A stretch of DNA of 64,000 nt, from the NCBI GenBank assembly GCA_020226215.1, contig CM035236.1, forward strand, positions 53,939,057 through 54,003,056. Reading direction: 5' to 3'. Source of the DNA: Sindora glabra (Eukaryota; Streptophyta; Magnoliopsida; Fabales; Fabaceae). Under the pieces are notes generated by a model. It was given only the letters and a program-made list of their open reading frames with translations. It had not been told where the DNA came from and did not search any database. A program made the position numbers and the translations under genes. Shown one piece after another: positions 35,727 to 48,049 of the stretch. Each line of letters opens with the position of its first letter. Positions within the stretch are counted from its first letter, which is position 1.

Positions 35727-36889
35727 GGGCATTTGGTTTGCGAAATATTTTTTACATTTCTAGAAATATTTTATGAGAATGTTATATTTTTATGTTTAAC
35801 TTAAAGTTTTAAAAAATTAATTTAGGAATGTAGCATTTCTAGGAATATTTTAAAGCCTAACTTTCCCTTATATTTGGGGGGAGTTAGGTATTTCAAATTC
35901 CCATTTCATGAGAATATTGATACTAAAATAAAAGGATAATTTTACTTCCATTTTTTATGCCGTAATTTATTCTGAATATTTTTTATTTTTATTTTTAAAT
36001 TATATTTATTATTTTTAATTTTTTATGATAACAAGTATAATTATACTAAATAAGTAAAAAAATAAGTAATTTCTAAGTTCTTACCCTAATTTATTTTGAA
36101 ATTTTTTCATTTTCATTTCTTACTTTTAACTTATACATCTCTTTTTTAATTTTTTCATGATAATAAGGATAATTACAATAAAAAAGTAATAAACTAAATA
36201 AGTAATTTCTAAATTTCAATTTTATTAATTTATATACAATTTCATAACATATTAAAAAAAGACTCACAAAGTAACTTTAATATATTAAATTTTAATTTAT
36301 ATGATTACATTGGTTAATATTGCATATTCACATGTAATATTTGCTTCTAAATTGTCTCATTTACATAAAAAATATAATTAAAATTTATAATTTTTTATAA
36401 TTTTTAATGCTTTAGGAAGTAGAAAAGAATATTAAAGTTTAAATGTATGAGTCATGTGGAACTAGATGACTTACTTTTATTTCGCTTATATAATTAATTA
36501 TATGAAAATTTTAAATTCAAATTCTTAAAAATTTTAATATTTTATATATTAAATTATTTATTATGTTTCAATTAAATAGAATTCAAATTATTAATTTATT
36601 AAGCCTTTATTCATATACTTTTAATTAAGTCTATAATTTACTACAATTTATAATAAAAAAATTAATAACGGTACTTTTAAAAAAATAATAAAATTTTTAG
36701 GAGTATAAAGTATGAACTAAATTTGAGAATATAATATTTCTAGAAATTTGAAAAAATATTTTTAGGAATATATATTAAATCAAATATAAGAATATTATAT
36801 TTTAAAAAATTATATATTTAAAAATTATATTTCTAAGAATGTGCATTTTTCAAAAAAATATAAGATCTCTTAAACCAAACCAAATGTCC
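35727..36889. mobile_element. Inverted-repeat DNA element, 1.16 kb
   Basis: Left end GGGCATTTGGTTTGCG and reversed right end GGACATTTGGTTTGGTTT match, and both continue into sequence built from TTCTAGAAATATT and TTAGGAATAT motifs. The core is AT-only and noncoding. No certain target duplication was identified, so the superfamily is open. Confidence 0.6.
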
Positions 36890-36939
36890 TATAAAGATAC
36901 ATGCCTGCAATTTTTTAAGCGGGATTTTTTTTTTTAATG

Positions 36940-37420
36940 ATTTCAACTTCCGGCTTGCATAGTGGGGTTGCTAAACCTTTTGGGCTTACTAAAGCCCAAA
37001 GCCAAAAGCCCGGAACTAGTCCTCCTTTACATAGACCACTCGGCTGAATCCCGGCCCGTTAGCACCTCCTTTCACACCCCACAAGAGTCGGATCTTAGGT
37101 ACTATAAAAATCGGGCGAAGCCGGGGAGCCCCCGGGAGAAGATAAGTAGGGTTAGTGCTCTGCTGCTTTTATGGCCTCTCTGTGTCAAACATTCTTCATA
37201 TTCTTGTAATTACTTTGCATGAAATTTGGCCTTTGATTCATTTTCTTTTCATCTCTCTCTGTAGTTTCCGCAAATTACAAGGGCTGTGGCACTGATAGGG
37301 GAGAGCAGTGTAATTTCTGTGGCTCTGAAAAACCTGTGGGTTTTCCGCAGAGTGCCCTGCAACCTTAGCCCTTCACAGAAAACATGGATGGCATCATAGT
37401 ACGGGTTTTGTGCTTTGTGG
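36940..37420 (+). repeat. GC-rich promoter-like block, unidentified
   Basis: This is one of the most GC-rich segments of the window. It carries TGGGCTT and AAGCCCAAA motifs, a TATAAAAAT box near 37102 and TAGGGTTAG near 37148; TGGGC and telo-box-like motifs of this kind occur in plant housekeeping promoters. A possible intron runs from GTAATT near 37206 to CTCTGTAG near 37264, followed by an open segment of 42 codons, but no consistent protein emerges. Its homology to 5320-5560 argues for a dispersed repeat rather than a unique gene. Confidence 0.45.
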
Positions 37421-37564
37421 TTTGATGTTGGATTTGGGTTTTGGTTTATGGAAGATTCTATCTTCCTTGGTCAAACTCACTTTCTCTCTTCCCACTTTCT
37501 TTTCTCTAAAACCCGCCTCCAAATGCCATTATATTGCCACCGTTTCATGTTTCATTGTCCGTGC

Positions 37565-37609
<45 letters not shown>
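37565..37609. repeat. ATT microsatellite, 15 units
   Basis: A perfect 45-base run of the TAT/ATT trinucleotide. Open frames across it (37410-37694, 37415-37624) merely translate the repeat into poly-Ile or poly-Tyr. Confidence 0.98.
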
Positions 37610-37619
37610 GCCTTTTTCT

Positions 37620-39350
37620 GGTAAAATTGAATTGTATATTGAGGTTATTTTTATATTGGTAAAGCTAACTGTCGAAAATGGGTTTTGCAAATAAAATTAT
37701 AATCGAGTTATATATCGCAGTATTTGGTTGAGAGAATTCTGTGTGAGTATAGATTTATTTTTCAGAATTAGACGGTCATTAATGAAAGCATCATCTTGTT
37801 GAATTCGCACAGAGTGAGAACACTTTTTCAGACGCATGTTTGATGTTCTGGATGTACACGTAACAATAAGTTCCTCATTATGCCCCAAATTTTATAAGTA
37901 AGCTATGTTTATCTTGATGAAAAATATTTTTTTTTTATAGAATATAGTTATGAGTTATATAAATATTAAAAAGTGGGAGTAAACCTCAGTAGTAAATAGA
38001 AGATCTTGCTGCCGATAGCATCAAATCACAACCGTTAAATCATGTCTATTATCAAATTTATTTTATTTTTTATTTTTTAATATTTATAAAAAAAAATTCA
38101 TAAATTTGATTGATTACAAAAATATTTCAACATCCTTTTTCTTATTGTAATCTGATATGGTTTCACACAGATGATAGGCAATATTTACTGGGCTTCAACT
38201 TGGTGATCTTAATCGGAGGCATCGGCATACCATATTTGCCAGTGTTTCCCAACTTGGCTTCCGCGGAGAAAAAGAGGAAACAAATCCAGAAAAATAATCA
38301 AAATTGCAATCAAAATCTTGAAAATTATTATCATTTTAAAAGAAAATTTATAAAAGCTTTAGTCCATAAAATAAGAAATGTGACAACAATATAGAAAGCT
38401 TGTCTTAACGCTATATAAAAATGAATCTTATTAAAAAATCTAAACTTTTAAACCTTAAAATTGGATTTATAAATTTTGTCGGGAAATTTCATCCAAACAT
38501 GAAAAAAAATTATGGGAAAGGCTTTCTTGGCTTCCAAATGCATAAATGCATAGCAAAATGGAAGCATAGGGAAACAAATAATTGTTATCGTTGAAATTTT
38601 GAATTTTCAAAAGGGGGTTAATCATTAAAAACAACTTCATTACATAGGTTAAAATATAATTTGAATGGAAAAAGAACTGATCGTGGATCTAAAATTTAAG
38701 TTATACAGAAACAGAAAATTTCACTGGCTTCAAATTGAATTTTGCTCGATCTTGCGACCGGTGGCTGGGATCTAAATTCTAAGTGTCTTGTGCTATAGTA
38801 AGATGGAAGAGTCAAAGATACAAAAGGATAAATAGATCTGAATCCAGATCTTTGGGAATGAAGATTTGGAGCCAAAGCCATGAGATGAATGTCAAGGAGA
38901 ACAAGGTCATGAAATTTGGAGCCATGTCCATGGTAAACGGAAAGTGAAGGAGATTGTTCCCAAAGTCATCCAAAACCAAGAAATTTGGAACGAGATTTGA
39001 AATCAAATCAAACATCTGGATTTAGATCTTTAGTCTTCTTGGTATACAAATCTAGATAGGGGTGGAAATTGATTGATTAAGTGATTTAATTTCATTCAAC
39101 CAAACTAAATTGATAAGTAGAGAGTATAAATCGAAACTAACTGAATTATGTTCTTTAATTGAATTTAATAGATCAAACTAGTTTGTAGTGGTTAAGGGTG
39201 GGTTCGATCAAAACTATTGTTGAATGATGAATGCCAATTGGAAGAAGGGTTCAAGTTGAAGAAACTAAAGCATCCTTAAAATAGTGTCTTTTAAAAAATA
39301 AAAAGTTAGCAAAGCTTTGGTTGGATTTGGTCAGTGAGGGTAAGTGGGCT
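37620..39350. other. Gene-free stretch
   Basis: No supported gene. A segment at about 38680-39050 is less AT-rich and has short minus-strand frames (38696-38881, 38812-39015) with repeated TTTGGAGCCA and AGATCT strings, but no protein family is recognisable. Confidence 0.45.
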
Positions 39351-39362
39351 TCCACCCGCAAC

Positions 39363-40992
39363 TAGAGATGTCAAAATGGGTTGGGTTTAATAGATTGACC
39401 TAAAACTGGTATAATTTTATCTGGCCTGGGATTGGTATGAAAAACGATAATAGTGGTCCAACCTAGTAAGGGACTGGAACTGGTTAGCCTGACCTGGTAA
39501 GGGATTGGAACTAGTAAGTATTATCCTGTCGAGCTATTGAATTAGTTCGTTAACATGGTAATAGTAATAAGTAATAAGTAATAAATAATTAATTTATTAT
39601 TACATATTTAATTTTCACATAAATATTAAAGTAATAATTTTCTTATACTAAAACTATACTTTAATATATATAATATTAAAATTATATATATAAGTAATAT
39701 TAAATAATTTTTAATATTAAAATTAATAATTTTATATATCTAATATTATCAATATATATTATATAAGTTTATAAAAATAAATAATTATATTAAAATCTGA
39801 ATTAGTACTTTAATATTAAAATTTTAAATTATTTAAAAAATTTAAATAAATAATTTTGATATTAATTTTAAATATATTATATACATACATATAATATGAT
39901 ACATTATTATTTATTTTTTATTATTATATAAAAATTATTATAATTATTTTTATTAACATATTATTTATAAAATTATATATTTATATATTTGATAATATAT
40001 AAATTATTAAATAATATTTATTTTAATATATAATACTTTGGACTTGATCAATATATATTTAATAATATATATTTATTTTATTAAAAATATAATTTTAATA
40101 TAATTAATTAATTTATTATTATATATTTAATTTTTATATAGATATTAAAATAATAATTTTGGTATATTAAAACTATACTTTAATATATATATATAATATT
40201 AAAATTATATATATAAGCAATATTAAATAATTTTTAATATTAAAATAAAATTTATATATCTAATATTATATAAGTTTATCACAATAAATAATTATATTAA
40301 AATTTTAATTATTACTTTAATAATAAAATTTTTAATTATTTAAAAAATTTAAATAAATAATTTTGATATTAATTTTAAATATACTATACACATATATATA
40401 ATATAATAATTTATTATTTATTATTTATTATTATATATAAATTATTATAATTATTTTTATTAATATATTATTTATTAAATTATTTATTTATATATATTTG
40501 ATAATATAAAATCATTAAATATATTTATTTTTATATATAATACTTTGGACTTGATCAATATATATTTAATAATATATATTTATTTTATTAAATATATATT
40601 TAATAACATATATTTATTTTCATATATAATATATATGCTCACTAATATATATAATAAAATTTTAAGTGATAATAATAAAATGTAATTATATTTAATAAAT
40701 AAAAATAATAGATTTTAATTAATTAATGATGTAAATTTAATAGTAAACAAATAATTAATATAATAATAATGATAAAATGTAACGGGTTATAAAAACCCAC
40801 TTGAACTTACTTGGTAAATATCGACTTGAGACTGGGACTAGGACTGGTATTGTAGCAATCCAATTTGGGTTCGACTTGGTGAAAAAGTAGCCTGACTTGG
40901 GACTGGCCCGACGTATAATTTTTGCCCGTTGGACTAGCCCAGTAGGATTGGATTATCTTAGTAGGGTTGTGTAGCCCATTTTGACAAGTCTA
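39363..40992. mobile_element. Non-autonomous hAT element, 1630 bp
   Basis: Terminal inverted repeats TAGAGATGTCAAAATGGG and TAGACTTGTCAAAATGGG (right end reversed) are flanked by the perfect 8-bp duplication CCCGCAAC at 39355-39362 and 40993-41000. Subterminal GC-rich text repeats CCTGGTAAGGGA(C/T)TGGAACT-type motifs, as expected of hAT transposase binding zones. The core is a tandemly duplicated AT-only block with no coding content, so it would depend on a transposase supplied elsewhere. Confidence 0.93.
39590..40590. repeat. ~510-bp tandem duplication in the hAT core
   Basis: Two copies with matching landmarks: AATTTATTAT at 39591 and 40110, and TACTTTGGACTTGATCAATA near 40034 and 40541. 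Both are almost pure A and T apart from the TTTGGACTTGATCAAT island. Confidence 0.88.
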
Positions 40993-41737
40993 CCCGCAAC
41001 CAACTAAATCTAAAAATATTTTATATTTTTTGTTCTAAAATAAATCAAAACTTATATTTAACCCATCTGTAACTGCTCATTATTAAGTAGTTATGATTAA
41101 TTAGTATCAAATTAAAGAAAAATACCATCTTTAGATCTACATTAATAATAGGATAATGAGATAGAGGAGAATATTTATAATTTTATAAAAATATTTATCT
41201 TTGAATAAAAATAAGATGTTTACTTGTTATGTCAATCTTCAGCGATCATCCATAGCCATTAAATTGCACACTTATGTGATGAATGGTTGAAAAATTATAC
41301 TATAGATAACTCATTTTCCTTATTTGCTCTCACCTTAAAAATCATATATATTCAATACATAGAAAATGTTATAAATTATTAAAATATTAAAAAATGTTAT
41401 ATATAATTCCCTATATGGTGGAAAATAATTTTTTTAAATGGAAAAATTGTTCTTCCTCATCATTATGGCTTAAATATTAATTTTTTAATCACTAATATGC
41501 TATTCTTTCATTATATAATAGTAAATGATATTTTCTTACATCATGGTCGAATTCTTACTCTACATAGAAGTGGAATGAATTAAGCTCAAGAGTTTTGTTT
41601 GGCCTTACATTAGTATTTTTTAATTAAACAAATAATGATAAATGTATATATTCATTTATTGAAAAAGTGTAAAACATTTAATGTGATTATAACTATTATT
41701 AAATAATGCAAATTTAAAATTATAAAAATAATTTATT

Positions 41738-41744
<7 letters not shown>

Positions 41745-41768
<24 letters not shown>
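41745..41768. repeat. TA microsatellite, 24 bp
   Basis: Perfect TA dinucleotide run within AT-rich noncoding sequence. Confidence 0.97.
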
Positions 41769-41860
41769 AGAAAAGGCATTGATGTCATTTTAAGGCATAT
41801 GGCAATCCTTTGTGAAAATTTTTTCTGCCAAAATATTTATCAAATAATTTTAATATTTAA

Positions 41861-43590
41861 AATATAATTATAATGCTTATTTGACATTTAAGTTTAAAAA
41901 AATAAAAAAGAAAGTTATTAATTATTGTATGCCCAAGATATAAAAAGAAAGTTATGGAATAATTTAATTCTAAAAATAGAAAACTTAGCTTAATAAAAAT
42001 TTAAAAATAACATTTTATAACTATATTTTTAAAAAAATTTAAAATTTAAAAAATAAAATATTTAAAAATACTAAATTTATTTTAAAATACTTATTTTTCT
42101 AAATTAAAATTTAAACTCACAAATCAATAATTTTGTCCACAATTAACTTATAATCTCCTTATATAATTCTAATATTATTTCAAATATATAATAATTTAGG
42201 TAATAATCACTCTAACAAATTGTTATCAATTAGAGCAATTCAATTGATCCATAAGTTATTATTAAATTTTCAACTTCCATATTCAACAATCAATTATAAA
42301 TTTTAAAAAATATCTTCAATTTAACCAAAAAAGTGAATGAAAATTAAAAAAAAAGGAGAAAGTTATTAGTTATTTCATTTTCAAATAACAAATATAATAT
42401 TAGTATTTATCATTATCAATTTATAATAATATTCATAATCTGTTATATTAATATTGAAGTTGAAAACAATGTTAACCATATGATATGATTACAACCATAT
42501 TAACTATGCTAATATATATGATTAATAATCGAAAGCAATATTAACTATGTTAAATCCTCAAATATATGATTAATATTGAATTTGAGAGTAATATTAATGT
42601 TGATTTCAGTGACAGTAACTAAAAATTAATAATTATAATATCAATAATTATCCTTATTAATTTATAATTATAATGCTTATTTGACATAAATTTAAATAAT
42701 AATAACATGAAAAAAAGGAAGTTATTAACTATTGCATGTCTAAGAAAAGTAAGTTATGGAATATTTCAATTCTGAAATGGGAAGTTTAACTTTAGAATGA
42801 AATTTTAAAAATAACATTTCATAACTACATTTTTTAAATAAAAAATAGTAATAAAATTTTAAAATATAAAATATTTAAAATTGCCAATTTTATTTTAAAA
42901 TATTTATTTTTCTAAATTAAATTATAAACTCACTTACCAATAATTTTTTTTGCACAATCAATTTATAATATCTTTATATAATTCTAATATAAAAAGAAAA
43001 AATTAAAATTATTTTTAAAAATAAAAATTTGGGTAATAATTGCTCTATCAAATTGTCATCAATTATGGTAATTCAATTTACCCATAAGTTGTGATTCCAT
43101 TTACGTATCAAACATTCAACTACCATCTTCAACAATTAATTTTAAAAAATACATTCAATTTAACCTAAAAAGCGAATCAACATAAAAAAAGAAGTTATTG
43201 ACTGTTTCATTTCCAAATAACAAATATAATTTGAGTAATTGTTTTTATTAATTTACAATAATATGCATAATATGTAATATTAACATTGAAATCGAAAGCA
43301 ATATTAACTATATTAAATCCCTACATATATGATTAATATTGAAATCGGAAACAATATTAATATTGATGTCAATGGCAGTATTAACAATTAACAAATATGA
43401 TGTCGGTAATTCTAATTATCAATTTATAATAATATGCATAATCTGTTGTGTTAATACTGAAATCGAAAGCAATATTAACTATATGATTACTGGCTATATT
43501 AACTACTAATTACAATAATTAACAATTAGCAAATATAATGTCAGTAATTATCATTATTAATTTAAAATAATATGCAAAATTTGTTAAAGT
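41861..43590. repeat. 800-bp tandem duplication with inner sub-repeats
   Basis: Copy 1 starts at 41861 and copy 2 at 42661, both with TAATTATAATGCTTATTTGACA. Matching landmarks follow (AAGTTATGGAATA, AATTGT.ATCAATTA, TCAATTTAACC). Inside, a segment starting ACAAATAT(A/G)AT followed by ATAATATGCATAAT and AATATTAACTAT recurs about four times (near 42387, 43218, 43396, 43530). A partial third copy lies at 52085-52250. No coding content. Confidence 0.85.
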
Positions 43591-44046
43591 GTAATTGTTG
43601 GATTTCTCTTCCTTTGGGACTTCTCTTCATCTAATGTAAAATGTTTATATCATGTTATAAAATATTATATAACTTCTATTTATTGATAATTTGTTTCATA
43701 TTGGTAATTGGTAATTAATGTCAATAATTATAATTACAATTATAATTAATAAAAAAATCAAATTATCTTTTAAATATTTAAATTTTAAAAAAATTTAATC
43801 AATCTTTTAATTTTTTTCTAATGTGATCTCATTAATATCTTCTTAGATTAGATTAATTTTTTTGGTTAAATTGGATATAAATTGACACAAATATCAAAGA
43901 GAAGAGGAAGATTGCTCTAGACTTATTCTCTAAGATGCAAAGAAGGTTAGAACTTTGCTTCCTAATCTCCAAGGCTTTTTCCTATTCACCTCTTTAAGTT
44001 TTTTAAACCAGAATGTGTTTTTCAAAAGGCATCTTTATTTGAATTC

Positions 44047-44464
44047 TACAAGAAATATTTATAAAATTTGCCTTTAATCTTGGTTTTTAATTGTAGTATC
44101 ATTAGGAGGAAACAAAATAAATTAAATCAATATTATTAACATAATAATTTATAAATACTTATCATTTGAAGCACAAAATTTCACCTTGATATATTGGAGA
44201 ACCTCTCCTTCAGCAATTTCCTAGCCTTTATGTAGTAGGTTTCACTGATGGAATAGAAAACTTAAGACTTAGAAGATGTAAAGTAGGGATCCCTTTATAT
44301 ATTACTCAATTTAGGTTTTAAATCCTATCCATCACAAAATTCAAACTCCTTTAATAGTGTTGAGCCAAGTACTCATTTGCTTGTACAAAATTGTCACACA
44401 CAAACCCTAATTAACAATAATCCTTTTATTAATAAATTATGTATAGTCTATAAAGATATTAACA
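44047..44464 (-). repeat. 3' LTR of copia-2
   Basis: Matches 49443-49886: AAGAAATATTTAT(A/G)AAATTTGCC, CTTTTATATATTACTCAAT, AATCCTATCCATCA, TACAAAATTGTCACACA and TTTTATTAATAAATTATG are shared. The outer end has TA where the partner keeps TG. Confidence 0.9.
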
Positions 44465-45699
44465 ATCTCCTACTTGGACATGATTTATTAATAGTGGCCA
44501 CTAAAGAATTAATGTTAATATAAAATGGTACCTTTACACCTAGTCCAGTGAGATCATAGGTATCTAATAACATAAATATTATATCCGAAGGGATATTAGC
44601 ATCACAACATACCAAACTCTTACACCTTGTTTACCAGCAATGTCAATACATGTAGAATAAGATTCATGTAACTCTATGTGACTATTTGTAAATCTATGCA
44701 CAATGGATCCTGTCATCCACCTAAGATGCTTAACAAATATGAGCACAACATTGAGACAAGGTCTAAATGTCTCTATAAACATACCATAACTAAAATGTGT
44801 ACAAATATGACAACATAATACGAAATTTATTTATAAATCACAAATGACATCATATACATTAACTCTTACTAACTTAAAATATTAAAGGGTTTTACACAGG
44901 CCTATATGGTTCACATGTTTAATAAAAGTTCCTACTACTAAGCTTTTAGTCAGTAGATTCACGAGCATACAGTTCATGGAAATGTGCTCAATATGCTTGC
45001 ACACCTCCTTTCTCATATAGTGATATTTTATATTAAAATGCTTTGAACAAGTAGAACTCTTGTCATTGAGAAAAGAAGCTTATCATAGTAAAGTTGTCGT
45101 AGAAAATGGTTAAGGGCCTGGCAACACTCTTCATAAGATAAAAATCTGGGAGATAATTCCCTAATTATATAACTTGGTGAGAAACTTTATAACAAGTGAC
45201 ATATTCTACTTCCATGGTGAAGGTTGTAACAATTGATTGCTTAATGCTTTTTCATGATACAACACCTTCAGCTATTATGAAAATATACCCAAATGTAGAC
45301 TTTGAATCATCTTGACAATCGGCAAGTCCAATTTTTAGTAGCCTATAATTGGAGATCTTTCAATCTTTTGTAAGTTAGCATGAAGTCCTTTATACCCTGA
45401 AGGTACCTTAGAACTCTTTTTACAGCAATCCAATGTCTCTAACCTGGATTACTTAAGTATTTTCCAAGTACACCTATAACAAAAGCAATATTAGGTTGTG
45501 TATATGCCTGAACATACATCAGACTACCCACAACTAACACATGTAGGGCTTTTTCTATCTTTTCTTTTTCGTCATCAATTTGAGGACATTAGGCCTTTGT
45601 GAACATTTCATCCTTTTGAATAGGTGAAGCAACTTGAGAACAAGTGGATATATTGAATTTTTTTAGAATTTTTCTCAATATGCAACCTTTGAGACAAGC

Positions 45700-46040
45700 C
45701 AAGGATATTCTAGGACTTATCATGAAATATCTCAATGCCTAGAACAAAAGAGGCATTTCTTAGGTCTTTTAACTCAAAATAATATGATAGTAATTGCTTT
45801 GTCTTAATTAGCAAACTCAAGTTATTGCTCGTTAGGAGAATGTTATCAATATATAGGGCTAGAATCACATATTTACTAGTATTTCTCATCATATAAATAC
45901 ATTGGTTCACACTATTCTCTAAGAGAAGTAACTGTTTCATAAAACTTAAGATACCATTGTCGAGAAGCTTACTTCAAACCAAATATGGATTTCTTTAATT
46001 TATACGCTAAGTGCTCTTTACCTTTCTCTCGAAATCCATC
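45700..46040 (-). pseudogene. copia-2 reverse transcriptase fragment
   Basis: Text near 45950-46040 reads as LKKSIFGLK-type sequence. The open part (45710-45940) continues with NQCIYMMRNTSKYVILALYI, DNILLTSNNL, TKQLLSYYFELKDL and ASFVLGIEIF. The catalytic YVDD box is YIDN here (about 45842-45853), so the second metal-binding aspartate is lost. Flanking reverse-transcriptase sequence is frameshifted. Confidence 0.88.
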
Positions 46041-46599
46041 TAGCTACTGTATGTACATGGTTTTAAATAGATTACTGTTCAAGAATGTTATTTTTACATC
46101 TATCTGGTGCAACTCTTAATCAAAATGAGCAATAAGAGCTATAACAATTCTGAAAGAGTCCTTCGTAGATACCAGTAAGAAAGTCTTTTTATAATCCATG
46201 CCTTTTTTTTTAGTATAGCCTTTACCCACAAGTATAGTTTATATCTTTCAATCTGCTCATGAGCATCACATTTGCTCTTAAAAATGCATTTATATCTAAC
46301 CAGCTTGCAATTTATAGGTAATTTTATAAGATCCTATATTTATTTCTTATTTATTGAAGTTAATTTATCCTTCATTGAAGTGATCCATTAAGAAGAATTT
46401 AAACTAGAAACTTCCTAAGAGAATGTAATAGGATTAGTATCTTCACTCAGATTATACTCATGCTCTTATAAATATGCCATATAGTCATTTGATATTACTA
46501 ATCTATGCTATCTAAGTGATCTCCTCAAGCGAACTTTAATATTTGAGTCTTCATCTTCCTTCAAAGTTATAGAAGGCCAGAAGATGAAAAAATAATAGA

Positions 46600-47530
46600 T
46601 TGAGACATTAAGGGAATGACTATTCTCTCTTCTTTAAAGCTTGTGATCTATAGTGTCGAACTCCTACTATCTAACTCATCTTTAAAATATATTACTTTAC
46701 CAAATTTAATAACTCATGTAGTGTGAGTTAGAAAATAGAATCTACTGTCTCTAGAACCAACGCAATAACCAATAAAGAACCCAAAAATCATTTTAGAGTT
46801 AAGTTTCCTGGTAGCAGGAATATATGGCTTCACTTTCTCTTTATAGCCCTAAATGTGAAAATGACTCAAAGTTAGTTTCTTGCTATTCAATAGTTCATAT
46901 GGAGTTATAGGTATAGACTTACTTGGCACATGATTTAGTATGTAGCTTGTGGTCTTTAATGTTTCTCTGTATAAGAAATCTAGAAGCGTAGAATGAGAAA
47001 ACATACATCAGACCATATTAAAAAATGTTCTATTTCTCCTTTTAGCTATCCTATTCTATCCTGGTGTATTAGGGATAATGTAGCTAGCCTCAATGCTATA
47101 CTCCTATAGATACTTGGTAAAGGACCTAGATTTCTTTCAGTCTCATCATATTTGCCATAATACTCTCTTCCTTAATCAGAGTTAACATATTTAATTTTCT
47201 TACTATACTTAAGCTCGATTGCTATTTTAAATGTCTTGAATGCATCCAAGGACCCTGACTTTCTTTGCAAGCAACTTTATCTAACCAAAACATGAATAGT
47301 CATCAATAAAAATGATGAAGTATCTTTGACCTCCTATGGCTGTAGGTGTGATGGGACTACAAATATCAGTATGAATAAGTTCCAGCACCTGTTGTCTTTT
47401 GACTCTCTTTCCTTTTTTTGGTTTAGCAATAAGCTTTTTTTTAATATAGTCTATACAGTTGTCTAGATTGGAGAAGTCCAAATTATGTAAAACACCTTTT
47501 CTGATCAACCTTTGAATTCAATCTTTAGAA
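46600..47530 (-). pseudogene. copia-2 integrase
   Basis: The clearest part is 47281-47508 with LDFSNLDNCIDYIKKK, a zinc-binding H-H-C-C end in which one cysteine is changed, then LELIHTDICSP and GGQRYFIIFIDDYS, the catalytic-core start with its aspartate pair. Lower coordinates to about 46600 hold further degenerate core and linker. It would have joined element cDNA to the genome; stops make it inactive. Confidence 0.85.
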
Positions 47531-47699
47531 ACATGATCGAAACTCTTGTACTATAGGATTAAGGAATTCCCTTTAATTTTATTTCTTTTCTTTCTTGTAA
47601 CTATATTAATAGTGTTGAGGGAGCTTAGATATAAATTTATTCTATATAGTCCATTTACTAGTTCACCAATCCCAATGATAGTTAAGCCTTAGAATAAAT

Positions 47700-48010
47700 T
47701 CACCTTCTTACTTCCAAATTTACAAGAGTACCTTTGGAGATCAGCATTACAATTGATATCAAGTTCTTTCTCATGGAAGACATAAAGACTGCATCCTTCA
47801 ATACCAACTTATGTCTAGTAGATAAGCATATATGCATATTTCTAATGAGCTTTACTTCCACTTTCTCATTATTTCCCATTCTAACAATCAATTTACCATT
47901 ATTTGGTTTTCTAGTATTTCTTAATGATTGGGATGAGTTGGTGATATGAATTATGAAACTGGTATCAAGCCACTAGGTATTTGATGCCACATTTACTAGA
48001 TTGGATTCAA
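47700..48010 (-). pseudogene. copia-2 protease end and gag-pre-integrase
   Basis: The frame at 47700-47891 reads RMGNNEKVEVKLIRNMHICL, then LKDAVFMSSMRKNLISI, matching the copia pattern MGN...V...G, L.LKDVLYVP.M.KNLISV between protease and integrase. The aspartic protease active site expected near 47990 is not clearly preserved. Confidence 0.75.
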
Positions 48011-48049
48011 AACAAACATTGGCCTAATCCTCTCTTATTATTCCATTTA

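Noticed and set aside
37206..37390. Two-exon gene starting at ATGGCCTCTCTG near 37170
   Set aside because: Joining the visible donor and acceptor gives a stop within a few codons, and the open frame of the second segment is in another phase.
37410..37694. 94- and 69-codon frames with poly-Ile or poly-Tyr
   Set aside because: They are produced by reading through the ATT microsatellite.
42661..43590. Possible CRISPR-like or satellite array
   Set aside because: The repeats are irregular in length and spacing, AT-only, and sit in plant nuclear DNA; a decayed tandem duplication explains them.
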